From: Neoceratodus forsteri
Lineage: Eukaryota > Chordata > Ceratodontiformes > Ceratodontidae
Assembly: GCA_016271365.2 (NCBI GenBank)
Contig: CM057456.1
Span: forward strand, 1,400,673,001-1,400,737,000
Direction of reading: 5' to 3'
Length of the DNA stretch: 64,000 bases
Each line of letters opens with the position of its first letter. The stretch's first letter is position 1. The notes under the pieces are model-generated. The model worked only from the letters and a program-made list of their open reading frames with translations. It ran no database searches and was not told the DNA's origin. The position numbers and the translations under genes are program-made. Shown piece by piece: positions 21,691 through 32,639 of this stretch.

Positions 21691-22655
21691 GGGGCAGAAA
21701 CACTAGCACTGGGCTTGTTGGATGTTTCTGATCTTCTAATGGGGACCCATGAGGGAACAAGGCCATTCTGAGGGCAGGGATCTGCTGCCCACCTATATCA
21801 AGCCACATAAGGAGGGGTACATTTACCATGGGAAGGGTCTGCACTAGAAATTGAGGGCCCAGGAACCACAGCATCTACTAAACTGGTAGGCTTGGAACTA
21901 GTACTGGAACCAGTACTGGGCCCATAAGTGCACCAGATTTATTGCACAGGCCAGTGCCAGGACAGGAAGGGGACTAGACCCATACCTTCTTTTTCATGTG
22001 CTCTGGGAAGCCAAAATTCAAGAGATACCTGTTCAACCTTGGCTAGTTTCAGTTACATTTTAAATAAATGTTCCAGAGGTATTGCTAGTAGCTGGCTATA
22101 GCAATCAAACAAAATCTACCGTGCCCCCAATGGTTTTCTTCTTTTTCTGACCCTCACTCTTTTGACATATCATGTTTAAACAGAGGTTCTTAAAGATAAG
22201 CACAAGACTGAACAACTACAAAAGACAAGAATCCCAGAGCAAAGGCCCTAAGGCAAGGGTTACCCTGGAAGGGTATTGGCCATACAGCTAAATTTCAAAG
22301 AAAAACACAACTGCACATACCCCAAAAATGATTACTGGGGTATGTGCAATTGTGTTTTTCTCTTAAGTCTGAATAAGCCTGACCACCACTTCAGGACAGC
22401 AGAGAAAGGACAGAGGCCTCTCAGAAACTGTATTCTCAGAGCTGTGGTTCGTTCCAAGAGAAACTGAATAACCATCGCTGGCACCAGGAACTGGAGATGG
22501 ACTTTGAACCGCTCAACTTCTCAGAGCTGATTAAAAGCAAAACCCAGGAACCAAAACTACAGCAGTCTTGGTTCCTGGGCTTCTCCTTGGTTGTGGGGTC
22601 ATGGTACTTTCCACCTAATCCAGAATCTGAGGTTGGACAGTCTCTGGAAGGGGAC
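21691..22655 (-). other. Possible DIRS-like gag remnant, C-terminal side
   Basis: No continuous gene. The stretch has the composition of the gag regions but no diagnostic motif. It is placed with 24780-25260 because a Rex1-like LINE separates the two and the second piece has a Cys-knuckle-like block. Two short hairpins lie in it. Confidence 0.3.
22299..22361. repeat. Hairpin, 25-nt arms
   Basis: The arms 22299-22323 and 22337-22361 pair with a single mismatch around a 13-nt loop. The arms end in CATACCCC and GGGGTATG. It may be a short foldback element or a fossil rearrangement. No coding frame crosses it. Confidence 0.85.
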
Positions 22656-22657
22656 AG

Positions 22658-24775
22658 ATGATTTATTTATTTATTTATTGAAATTGTTTCACCAGGAAAG
22701 GCACACCTAGTCTCCCGGTGTGACCTGGGGGAATGGGAACGGGGAAGATAACACGCAGGTTATAACAACAGAGTTACATTGACAGATGTACAGAGTAGCA
22801 TACACAATAGAGATACATTAGCAGATGCGCTGAAAGGCATGGTAGTACTAGATTATAGCATTGGCTAAACAGTCAGTTAAAAGCATATACCAGAGTATAC
22901 TACAACTCAAACAAACAACATACCTACGTAGAATACGGATTGGTGCTGTAGTTATCAGTCTAAGCAGGACGGAGAAGGGCAGAAGTGCGGGTAGGCGAGA
23001 AGCGCCTTTAAATATATAAGCCAGCTTTCACAGTAGGGTGTACCACCGGTGAGGCACGGAATTTGATTGGGGGGGGGTCTTTAATTTACGGAGTGCAGGC
23101 ACAGTTTACCATGAGATAGTTAGCCAGTGCAGTTGATAGGGAATGGGTAGAGGAAGAGTGACGGATTTGAGAAGGGAGATCATTCCAGAGTTTTGGGAAA
23201 CGGTACGAGAAGGCTGTTATTCCAGCTGCTGACTTACGTCTGGGAATATTTAGTAGTCAGGTGTCAAGGGAAAGGAGGGCATGAGGTGGAGTGGGGGCCG
23301 ACAATAGAGTGGAAGAGAGGTAAGAGGGGAAGGTGCCAAGTCAGAATTTTGAGATAAACTTGGAGCAGTGCAGTAGGTGTCAATTTTCGAGGGAAGGGAA
23401 GGCAAGGGTACAGTAGAGGTCACAGTGGTGGGAGTGGGGGGAAGCATTGAGGACGAAACGGCAGAAGGCGTTGAAGAGGGGTCTAGTTTAGATAAGGTGG
23501 ATTTAGGTGCCGCACTGTAGACTACGGCAGTAGTCAGTGGAGGGAAGGATCATCTTCTGCACTAGTTCCCGCCTAGCCGAGAAAGGGAGGCAAGAGCGGT
23601 TCCTGTAGAGGGCTCCTAGCTTGGGGCAGAGTTTTTTTATGGTGGCGTCGATGTGATCTGAGAAAGTAAGGTGATGGTTGAGCCAAACCCCTGGATAACG
23701 GAAGGAAACAACGTCCTCCAGGGTTGTCCCATCCAGTGTATGGAAGGATGGGAGTGAAGGGAGTCGGGACAGCCTCTGCCGCGTGCCGAAGGACATGGTA
23801 ACAGTTTTTTTAGCATTGAGAGAGAGCTGGTGCGAGCTGAACCAGAGTTGAACTTTATTGAAATCGGACTGGAGGTTGGATGCTACTTCAGCTGGGGAGG
23901 AATCAGAGGCGAACAGGATGGTGTCGTCGGCATACATGTGAATCGATGAAGCTGTGCAGATTTGAGGCAGGTTGTTTAGAAAAATGAAGAATAGGATGGG
24001 GCCAAGGACTGACCCTTGGGGGACACCAGTAGTCACGGGAAGGGGGGGGATGTGGTATTCTCAATTCTTACTGATTGTGTTCTTCCTGAGAGGTAGGCAC
24101 TGAACCAGTTAGTAGCTGAGGCAGTGAGGCCTGCATCGGAGAGGCTTGTTAAAAGCATGGGGTGGGAGACCGTGTCGAATGCTTTAGCGAGGTCGACAAA
24201 TATAGCCGAGGAGATCTGGCCCCTATCCATACCGGAGAGGATGGAGTCAGTGAGTCTTAACAAGGAGGAAGCAGTGGAGTGGCCCTGTCGAAACCCAGAC
24301 TGGAACGGTGTGAAGAAGTTTGAATCAGAGAGAAAGGAGGTAAGTTGGGTGAGTACTAGGTGCTCTTGTAATTTGGCAAGGACTGGGAGTAGGGAGACGG
24401 AGTGGTAGTTTGCAGTGATGGAGGTGGGGGCCCCTTTAGGGAGGGGGATGACAACAGCATGTTTCCAGGCCTGGGGGACAGCAGCAGTGGTAAAGGAGAG
24501 GTTTAGAAGATCAGCTAGTGGTGTTGCTATGACTGGTATGGAGAGGAGAAGGAGTTTGGTGTCCAGCCCGTTGGGGGAATTACTTTTAGAAGGGTTTAGG
24601 AACAGTAGAGCTTGGAGGGCTTCCGATTGTGTAATAGATTGGAAGGAGAAGGTACATGGCCCAAGTGAGTTCAAGGCTCCTGCGGTAGTGTCTGGTGGTC
24701 TGATGATAATGCTTAGCCAGTGTCTCCAGGAGTCAGACTTCTCCTTCACAGTTTCAAAACTGAAGGACTGAACAT
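22658..24775 (-). mobile_element. Rex1-like LINE, 5'-truncated
   Basis: A non-LTR retrotransposon with a simple ATTT/AAAT-type 3' tail (the TTTA run at 22661-22681 on the plus strand). It carries two consecutive reverse transcriptase frames followed by a 3' untranslated part. It interrupts the gag-like region around it. A second copy of the same family is at 58793-59650, with a similar tail. Confidence 0.8.
23503..24749 (-). pseudogene. Rex1-like reverse transcriptase
   Basis: The first part (24749-24033) holds QAWKHAVVIPLPKG, FQSGFRQGHSTASSLL and FVDLAKAFDTVSH. The second part (24036-23503) holds TGVPQGSVLGPILF and the intact catalytic YADDTILFAS (YADD codons at 23934-23923), followed by SLNAKKTVTMSFG. 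A frameshift near 24035 joins the two parts, and the C-terminus breaks near 23503 at a TDYCRSLQCGT block (normally an LDYGDVVY-type block). The palm residues are preserved. The assignment to Rex1 rather than L2 rests on the thumb and C-terminal blocks and is moderate. Confidence 0.82.
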
Positions 24776-24779
24776 CAGA

Positions 24780-25260
24780 ACCAAAAACAGTCGACTTACT
24801 TGCAAGTAATGAAGGTCTGTACTGTAACTTGGGACTTTTTCAACATACCCTTGCAGTGAAGGCAGTCCATGGAGAATAAATGTTCTGGACCTCAACCGTG
24901 GCCATCTGCCACAGGCATGACCTTCCTACACCCCTGAAAAGGCCTAAACCCACCTGAAGGTTTTGCCTTAGGGAAAGACAAAGAACCTGAGCAAGTCAAG
25001 AGATTCAGATGTGTGCACTATCTGCAGTGCGGGTCACACTATAAAGGGATGCACTCCAACTGCTGGACTGATGGGGTTGGGGGGGAGAAGGCTGTATACC
25101 AGCACTGGGCATGGGCTCCTGGTTTGGATACAGTGTCAGGCTGCTGCGCTGCTGTTACCAGCATGTCTAGTTGTAATTCACTTATCCACCTACTTTGGAG
25201 CCGGGGTGGGGGGCCTGGTATTTGGACTAAATAATCAATCAGCTGAAGGAATTGAAAACT
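24780..25260 (-). other. Possible DIRS-like gag N-terminus remnant
   Basis: The minus-strand translation near 24840-24920 gives HLFSMDCLHCKGML. This resembles the second half of the Cys-knuckle seen at the start of DIRS gags in this window. No open frame remains. It lies directly upstream of the Rex1-like element, which would then have inserted in this gag. Confidence 0.35.
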
Positions 25261-25556
25261 GGCAGAATTAGGGACCTTATTTCTATTCTTGGAATGTCAC
25301 AAATGGGATAAACCAATCTCCCAAGAAGAGATGCCCTACTGAGGGTATACCCAGCTCTTTTCAAGACCTGGAGTTGACAGGGTTACCTCCTATTTTAATG
25401 TTAGGGTTATCCACAACAGTCTTTGAGATGTATTTTTATCTAGTGCAATCTTTAAAAAAATCTACTAATTTTTTGGTGTGCTCTTACCGACCAGTATATG
25501 GGTGTGCACTTTAGATTCAATTTTTGGCCCACTTTCATTGCACTGCTGCTTTAAGT
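25261..25556. other. Gene-free AT-rich stretch
   Basis: I see no gene, repeat structure or recognisable element edge here, apart from the start of a CR1 3' end at the right border. Confidence 0.5.
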
Positions 25557-27160
25557 CATACGAACATACAAAGAAGCCAGCAGAATAAGGCCATTTGGGC
25601 TATCTAGTCTGCTCGTATCACAGGGTCCACAGCTTGAGCTACGAACCCTGTCCCCCAAATCCTCCCATCCTTTCCATCTGCCCCTCCCCCAACCCTTACT
25701 TTCCCATTAGGACCTATCCTAGCCTCTCCTGAAGCTGCTAACCATCTCTGAGACCACCTCTTTTGTCAGTGCATTCAAAGTGGCCACCACCCTCTTCGTG
25801 AAGCAATGCTTCCTAGCCTCCCTCCTAAACTGTTGCCATGTACCTTAAACAGACCCACATTATCCACCCTATTATCCCTTTCACGTACTTAAAGGTTTCA
25901 TTCCTGTTCTCTCTCTCTCCAGGGAGAACATCTTCAGGGGCCCCAACCTCTCCTCATAAGCTCTACCCTGCTGATCCCAAGTCATCTTAGTTGCCCTCCT
26001 ATGGACAATCTGCATCCGGTAAATGTCATTTTTAAGTTGTGGGCACTAATACTGCATTCCATACTGCAGATGCGGCCTCACCGCTGACTCGTACAGGTGC
26101 AGTATAGTCTCCTCTTGCTTACTGTTGGTCACTCTGGCAACGTAGCCCAACACTTTATCTGCCCTTGCTGTTGCTTTCCTGCACTGTGTGGAGTGCTTCA
26201 GATCACTAGTGATTATCACTCCCAGATCCTTCTCCTCCTCTGAAGCAGATACCTGGACCCCTCCCAGGTTGTACTCTGTCCTGGGATTCTTGGTTCCAAC
26301 GTACATAACTTTGCATTTATTTTTGTTGAAGCCAAGCTGCCAAATTCCGGACCACCTCTCAAGCTTTGGCTGTGTCCACTGTGCCATAGAGCTTGGTGTC
26401 ATCCACAAATAGGCAAATATCATCGATGAAGACATTGAACAACACTGGGCCCAGCATCGGGCCCTGCGGAACTCAACTGGTGACCTCCCTAGGGCTAGAT
26501 AACTCTCCCCCCAGCACCACCATCAGGGCCCTGTTCCCTAGCCAGTTTTCTACCCATCTGGTCATATTCTTCCCAACCCCAAGATCTGCCAACTTCCTGA
26601 TCAACGTCTTGTGGGGTACAGAGTCAAACACCTTGCTAAAGTACAGGTAAAGGATGTCCACCACTTGGCCCATGTCCACTGCTTTAGTGACCCAGTCAAA
26701 GAAGTCAGTCAGATTCATTTGACATGCTCTCCCTCCCATAAACCAGTGCTGCCTCGCATCTTGGAGACCATACTTATCTAGATTCTCTACTTACCTTACC
26801 TTAACTATGGTTTCCATTACCTTGCACACGAATGAAGACAGACTGACAGGTTTCTAATTTCCTGGGTCGTCCTTGGGACTGCTCTTATGGAGGGGGCACC
26901 ATACCTGCGGTACCATGCCTGACTCCAGCGAACTACTGAACAGGGCCACCAGTGACCCAGCAAGCTCCTCTGCCGGTTTCCTCAGCACCCTTGGGTGTAT
27001 GCTGTCTGGTCCTGGTGATGTCGACCTCCAATGCTAGCAGCCCTTGCCTCACTCTATCCTGCTCTACTACCACATACTTGCTCCCCTCCCCTCCCCACCT
27101 GCTCCTCTTCTCCCCCCCTGTAGGCACCTGTCGTTTTTTGCTCCCTGATGAAGACAGAAG
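25557..27160 (-). mobile_element. CR1 LINE, 5'-truncated
   Basis: The 3' end lies at 25557 (minus-strand reading of the GGCCATTTGGGCTAT block). Reverse transcriptase blocks run from about 26740 (QMNLTDFFDWVTKAVDMGQ, FDSVPHKTLIRKL) to the thumb blocks near 26330 (FNKNKCKVMYVG) and SEEEKDLGVIITSDLKHS near 26210. The FADDTK box near 26400 is disrupted by a frameshift. Further 5' text to 27160 is the fingers region. DIRS copy C starts immediately after, so the CR1 5' part may have been cut by it. Confidence 0.87.
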
Positions 27161-27400
27161 AAAAAATTACTCACCTTAGTAATGTTGTTTCTTCTCATGG
27201 AGTCTTGCTATATTCTGACATATGCAGTGAGTCCCAACCTTCGAACTGCCCCTGAGATGAAAGTGCTAACTTTCCATGCCAGGCAAGGAATGCTGAGCTC
27301 GAGCTCGGTTGAGACTCTGTCTGTTGTTCTTCAAACTCAAACCGTCAGATCTTTAAGAGCTAAACTCACTAAGGTCCTGTGTGGAAGCTGTAAACCTACA
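27161..27400 (+). repeat. DIRS copy C left inverted terminal repeat
   Basis: The outer edge AATTACTCACCTTAGTAATG is followed by the TCTTGCTATATTCTGACATA block. Its reverse complement is found at 31785-31972. The inner part includes GAGCTCGAGCTCGGTTGAG, also present inverted near 31840. Confidence 0.88.
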
Positions 27401-27599
27401 CTAGCCAACTGGCTACTAAACATAAAACACATTTTTAGTCCCAAAACAAAGACTCAAGTCAGAAGACCCAAAAATGAAAAAACACACCACCAACTCACCG
27501 CAAGAAAGAAGGGGTGAAAACAAAAAGGTGGGCACCTACTAAGTGCCAACACTGCACTGCCCACCCACATCCCAAAACAGAGGTTCTGAGAGGGGAAGG

Positions 27600-27705
27600 C
27601 GGGGGTCAGAATATAACAAGACTCCATGAGAAGAAACAACATTACTAAGGTGAGTAATTTTCTTCAAACACCATGAAGTCTTACTATATTCTGACATATG
27701 CAGAC
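27600..27705 (+). repeat. DIRS copy C internal complementary region
   Basis: The left half (ACTCCATGAGAAGAAACAAC onward) complements the left terminal repeat. The right half (AAACACCATGAAGTC onward) complements the right terminal repeat edge at 31950-31970. Confidence 0.87.
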
Positions 27706-28830
27706 TTACCACGTGGTACCTCCATGGAGGAGGGACAGAACCTACTTAGGAAATAGGCTCTGAAGCACAGCTGTGTTAAACCGAGCATCACTCCCAGCCT
27801 GGATGTCCAGGGAGTAATGCTTGGTAAAAGTGTGAACTGTTTTCCAGGTAGCTGCTTGACATATCTCTAGAATAGGGATGTCCCTGGCAGCAGCCAGGAA
27901 GCAGCTGTACTCAGGTAGAGGAGCCCTCAGGCCTGAGGAGGAACTCTTATCCAGTTTCTCATAGCAAATGGATACAAGAGACAATCCACCTGGCAATGGA
28001 TCTTTTAGTGGCAGGTTTCCTTTACCAACCTCACCATAAGTGAGGAATAGTTGGAGGAGTCAAACCTGTGACCCTTGGTATGCTCTATGTAGTAGCTAAG
28101 GGCTCTTTGACACCCAACTGTGTAGCCTCCTCTCGCCAGAGGAGGAATGGTCAGTGAAGTACACTGGAAGAGACATAGATTGATTAAGGTGGAAATCTGT
28201 AAACCACCTTAGGCAAGAACTTCCTGTTAGTCCTGAGGACCACCTTATCTATATGAAAGGAGATAAAATCAGGCTCCACTGACAAAGCTTGTAATTCACT
28301 TATCGCCTGGCAGAAGTGATGGCTACCAGAAACACAGTCTTCCAAGTCAAGTACTTAAGCTCTGCTGAAGATAAAGGCTCAAAGGGGTTGATAAGCTGAG
28401 CAATGCAAACATTGAGGTCCCAGGCAGGGGCAGGGTCCCTGAATGGAGGTGGTTGGTGAAGCAATCCCTTGAAAAACTTGGAGAATACAGGGTGAGCTGA
28501 AAGAGAAGAGGGCTTACCTGCTGAGATAAAAGCAGACACAGCTGCCAGATGCACTTTCAGTGTAACTGGTCTGAGCCCCAAGCTATTTAAGTGGACCATA
28601 TAATCAAGGACTGTGGGCAGATCAGCAGATTTTGGGGAAATATGCTTCCCAGAGCACCACATGGAAAATCTTTTCCATTTTGAACTATAAGTAGCCCTGG
28701 TGGAAGGTTTTCTAGAAGCCTTCAGGATATCCATTACACCTTGGGAGAGGTATAAATTAGCAAACTCTAACTCTTCAAGAACCAGGCCTTGAGATTGAGA
28801 GATTTGAGGTTTGGGCACAAACCCTCCCTG
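27706..28830 (-). pseudogene. DIRS tyrosine recombinase, copy C
   Basis: The N-terminal part (28818-28300) is open. It contains the KPSTRATYSSKWKRF core-binding block, TLKVHLAAVSAF, DPAPAWDLNVCIAQL and the first catalytic-domain block VFLVAITSARR. After a broken stretch, the C-terminal part (27996-27742) has TWKTVHTFTKHYSLDIQ with the nucleophilic Tyr. The HSTR position is lost in a frameshift (GLRAPLPEYSC), so one tetrad residue cannot be read. Its product would have inserted circular element DNA. Confidence 0.88.
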
Positions 28831-28835
28831 AGCAC

Positions 28836-29553
28836 AGAGTTAACAGGTTGTAATTCCTGGAAGGCACAGTGAAAGCTGGACTGCTAAGGACAGTAGGAGT
28901 GGATACCAGGCTGTCTGGCTCCAGTCTGGAGCAATCAGGATCATTTTGCAGGGTTGAGATCTGATTTTGACTAGCACTTTGAACAGGAGAGGAAGGGGGG
29001 GAAGCATAGAGAAACTTCTTCCTAATTGAGAACTAAGGCATCCAGGGACTAAGCCCAACACTTGGGGCCTGCAACAAAAGGGAAGTTGGTGATTGTCTGG
29101 GGCTGCAAAAGATCTATCTGGGTGCCCCATCTGGAAAATACTCACCTCAAGACCAGGGGTCCAGTGACCATTCGTGATGGCCCTGGAAAATCCTCTAAAG
29201 CATCTGCCAGGACATTGTCCTTGCCTGGGAGGCGAACTGCCGTGAGGGAGGTGTTCAGGGAGTAAGCCAGAGACCCCAACTTCATTGCTTCGGTGCACAA
29301 GACCGTAGACCAAGTGCCTCCTTGCTAGTTGATGTACCACATTGTGGTGGTGTTGTCTGTTCTGACCTGTACAACTTTGTTCTGAACAGATTTGGAAAAA
29401 AATTGAAGTGCTAGAAATACTGCTCTGAGTTCCAACAGGTTGACATGGAGCAAAGATTCCTGAGGGGACCACAACCCCTGGGTGGTGAGGTCGCCCATGT
29501 GAGGCCCCCCACCCCAAGAGGGAGGCATCTGTAGTAAGGATTAAAGAGTGAGA
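28836..29553 (-). pseudogene. DIRS RNase H and linker, copy C
   Basis: RNase H degrades the RNA strand after copying. The frames 29528-29325 and 29517-28840 give the LLELRAVFLALQFF helix and QVRTDNTTTMWYIN block near 29370. The remaining domain and the linker to the recombinase (PDWSQTAWYPLLLSLAV) follow. A frameshift lies between the halves near 29325. The reverse transcriptase part expected just upstream has been replaced by the inverted block at 29554. Confidence 0.82.
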
Positions 29554-29865
29554 CTGAGTGACAAAGGGAACCCCTTGTCTCAGATTGTTCCCCTTATCTC
29601 TCTGGCCTCCTCATTCACCCTGCTGGTGTCTCGACCAGCAAGGCATTTTCTACAGCAGCTCCTGGGGCACATGGCTGCTTCTACAGCAGTAGTGCAGGGA
29701 GCAAGATTTCAGATGAGGGACATTCAGTTCCATCTGAGAGCCTTTTGGTCTCAAAGGAAGGACCCTCTGACCAAATTGATCCCAGTAACTCGAACCCTGA
29801 TCCAGGCCCTACAGTGGTGGCAGGATCAGAACAATCTGAGACAAGGGGTTCCCTTTGTCACTCAG
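29554..29865 (+). other. Inverted RT-RNase H block between perfect 37-nt inverted repeats
   Basis: The plus-strand text reads LLGHMAASTAVVQ, RFQMRDIQFHLRAFWSQRKD and LIQALQWWQDQNNLRQGVPF. In copy I the same blocks lie on the minus strand (62826-62623). Here the block is reversed relative to the rest of its element. The arms 29554-29590 and 29829-29865 are perfect reverse complements over 37 nt. Most of the reverse transcriptase is absent. An inversion with flanking duplication, or a foldback during synthesis, would explain it. Confidence 0.9.
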
Positions 29866-29879
29866 CCTCTTCCTCTAAA

Positions 29880-31428
29880 GAACCCCCTCTGGGCATAAGC
29901 AGAAGAGGAGGCCTGGGCTTGGTAAAAAGGCCTATGAAACGGCCTGCCCCTGCCCCTGGGAAGCTGCCTTTGAGGAGTGACCTGCCTTTCCTTGGCCTGT
30001 GCACTCCTATAAGTGGTCCTATACTCGTCCATTTTCTTCATGTAATTCTCTGTTTGCTCCCTGAACAGAGAATTACCACAACAGGAAAATCCATGGCCTT
30101 AGTCTGGGTATCTCCAGACAGGCTAGTACATCTGAGCCAAGCCATTCTCACGGAAGTGCCACAGATGTAGCCATGACTCTAGAAGACACATCACTGGAGT
30201 CCACTGCAGCATGGAATTGCACCTTGGATGCCTCAATACCATCAGCAGCCACCTGCTCCAACTCCTTGGCAAGCTGGCCAGGGACCTGTTTTGCTAGGGC
30301 CATAACAGCGTTTTTGATACCTAGCAGTATAAGCCATATAATTGGCCTGTCTGAGTCCCAAGGATGCTGCCATGTACTGTTTCTTTGCCATGGCATCAAT
30401 CTTCCTGGAGTCCTTGTCCGGGGGGTGTGAAGCCAAGGGAATGTTTGCCTTATCACAGGCTGCAGCCTGCACTACTCCAACATGGCTGCATTGTTGTGTA
30501 AGGAACTCCATGTCAGAGCCTTACAATGTATACCTCTTATCCATTCTCTTATCCACGGGAGGTATAGTGTTAGGAGTCTTCAAAATCTTAGATGTCTGTT
30601 TCCCAAAAGATTTGTGCAAGGGAATAGACAGCCTCCTAGACTCTGGGATATCCATCATTTCCACATAGTCAGGCTCCTCCTGGTCATCCACAGCTTCTTC
30701 CATAGGAAGCTGGAGGGTTTCAGCCACTTTTTTTTTATAAAACATGAAATGGGAGGGGGACTCAAAGCCAAGGAAGAGAAACCCCTGAAGGTCTGTCTGG
30801 GGAGATGTCCGGGTCAATGGGCACATCCAGACTTTCAAATCCACATTCACTTTCCTCATACTCCTCTTCTTCCTCCTCCTCCTCCGGTTCATAAAACTCC
30901 TCTAAGTCATACTCTTGAACCAGTGGAACCGGCTCAGACCAAGCGCTCGCCTGATGGTGCCGGATCGGTCGGAACCGGGGAAAGCGACTGCACAATTTTG
31001 ATCGCTTTGGCCATCTCTTCAGCAGTTGGAGAGGAAAGTTTTGGCCCCGCACCAGCTGATTTTTCTTTTCTAGTTCTTTTAGTCAGAACCGATTCCTCAG
31101 AATCGTCTCTCCTTTTGCCCGAAGAAGTCTCGCCCTGGTCAGAGGGCACTCCTCCTGGTTCAGCTGGAACCAAACCGGGCTGGCCATCCGGTTCCACGGA
31201 CTTTTTGGCCTCCCTTTCCCTGAGCCTACCAGCTCTCTTTTCTAGGGTAGCTGCAGGGAAATTTTTGCAAATCTGGCAGTCTGCATTGAGGTGGTCAAAC
31301 CCCAGACAATAAACACAGGTGTATGAGGGTCCAGCCTTGGCAAAGAGCTTCCCACACACTACAATGTTGAAACCAGTGAGATCCGGTTTTCTTTTGGGTT
31401 TCTCAGACATAGTGCCAGTCCTAACCAA
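29880..31428 (-). pseudogene. DIRS gag, copy C
   Basis: It starts at 31428. The Cys-knuckle-like YTCVYCLGFDHLNADCQIC block near 31320 marks the conserved gag N-terminus. A Lys/Glu-rich region follows, then an acidic run of Glu near 30870. The PPDKDSRKID motif shared with the other gags lies near 30420. The C-terminal part, ending in a Gly/Arg-rich segment, runs to about 29880. Frameshifts near 31000, 30860, 30520 and 30150 break it. Confidence 0.85.
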
Positions 31429-31784
31429 ACTTACCCTTTTATGGCAATCCGCCAGGCAAGACCTCTCTTATCGGTTCCCAACCGTGTCACGGGTCGGAAA
31501 ACCGTGATAAATCCGTTTTTTTTTTTAGAACCGATAAGAACCGGTAACCACACTCTAAAATACACAATTTAAGATTTTAAACCACTTGAACGGTTCAAGC
31601 CGAACCGATAAACCGTTTACAAGTTCCACACAGAATAGAATAAAATAAAACCTATCTAGTACTCACAATACCACAGACAGAGACTGAACCGACAGGTTAC
31701 GGTTTAAATTCGGTCAAAAACCGAGAAAAGCAGTACTTTAACCGACAAATTGAACCGAGCAGTAGGAGAAATCTCCAGAGCGAC

Positions 31785-31972
31785 TGTTCAGAGGCAGATA
31801 AGAATCTGACGGTTTGAGTTTGAAGAACAACAGACAGAGTCTCAACCGAGCTCGAGCTCAGCATTCCATGCCTGGCATGGAAAGTTAACTCTTTCATCTC
31901 CGGGGCAGTTCGAAGGTTGGGACTCACTGCATATGTCAGAATATAGCAAGACTTCATGGTGTTTGAAGAAAA
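31785..31972 (-). repeat. DIRS copy C right inverted terminal repeat
   Basis: Reverse complement of 27161-27400. Its outer edge GAAGAAAAAATTACTCACC is shared with the left edge of copy D, so the exact border between the two elements cannot be placed to the base. Confidence 0.87.
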
Positions 31973-32165
31973 AATTACTCACCTGTAGTAATCTTGTTTC
32001 TTCCAAAGGGATCCGCTAATATTATTACTCTTGCAGTGCTCCCTTAAGCCAGCACTGCCCCAGAGAGAACAGAATGCTATGCTAATCATGTAATGTTTAG
32101 CTCATGTATCTGTTTTCAAGCTGCCCAGTGTCAACTGCCTACGTTCTACCTCAGATTTCTTAGAA
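31973..32165 (+). repeat. DIRS copy D left inverted terminal repeat
   Basis: Its reverse complement is found at 57325-57493, including the CTGGGGCAGTGCTGGCTTAA and GCTAATCATG-like blocks. Confidence 0.85.
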
Positions 32166-32429
32166 GCCTGCAAAGTGGCCATAAAACATGAGAATTACTG
32201 TTTAAATAATTATAGAAAAATAATGCCCAACTGTTCAAATAACATTAAGCAAAGGACTAGTATAAACAAATGCCCCCCTTTTTTTTTGAAGTCAGATATG
32301 CCTTTAGAAAAGAACCTACAAGTTAAGACGTTACTAGAAGGTACCAGCAGGTGGCATGCCACTCCAACTATACATCTTATCAGCTGTGGAGAGGATTTTT
32401 CTTGTTACTGATTCTGAAAGGGGGGGCAA

Positions 32430-32545
32430 GGGTGGGGAGTAATAATATTAGTGGATCCCTTTGGAAGAAACAAGATTACTACAGGTGAGTAATTTTTCCT
32501 TCTAACCCCAGGTATCCACTAATAGTATTACTCTTGCAGACTATG
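32430..32545 (+). repeat. DIRS copy D internal complementary region
   Basis: The left half complements the left repeat (GGATCCCTTTGGAAGAAAC). The right half, beginning TTCTAACCCCAGG, complements the right repeat edge found at 57475-57493. Confidence 0.85.
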
Positions 32546-32639
32546 CAGCAGTACCTCAAGGAGGTGGGCCAGAATCTACTTGGCAAAAAGACTCTGCAAG
32601 ACTGCTGTACCAAATCTGGCATCACTCCTGGACTGGGTG

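Larger units (their letters stand above)
27161..31972 (-). mobile_element. DIRS retrotransposon, copy C (rearranged)
   Basis: It has a left inverted terminal repeat (27161-27400), an ICR (27600-27705) and a right repeat (31785-31972). Recombinase, RNase H and gag lie between them on the minus strand. The reverse transcriptase core is missing. In its place a 312-nt block (29554-29865) lies in the opposite orientation between arms of a perfect 37-nt inverted repeat. It belongs to the same family as copy I. Its right end touches the left end of copy D with shared terminal sequence. Confidence 0.92.

Noticed and set aside
22661..22681. TTTA microsatellite as an independent locus
   Set aside because: It is the 3' tail of the Rex1-like LINE; the copy at 58793 has the same kind of tail.
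30482..31312. 276-codon open frame on the plus strand
   Set aside because: Antisense to copy C gag; no domain, and the gag motifs are readable on the minus strand.
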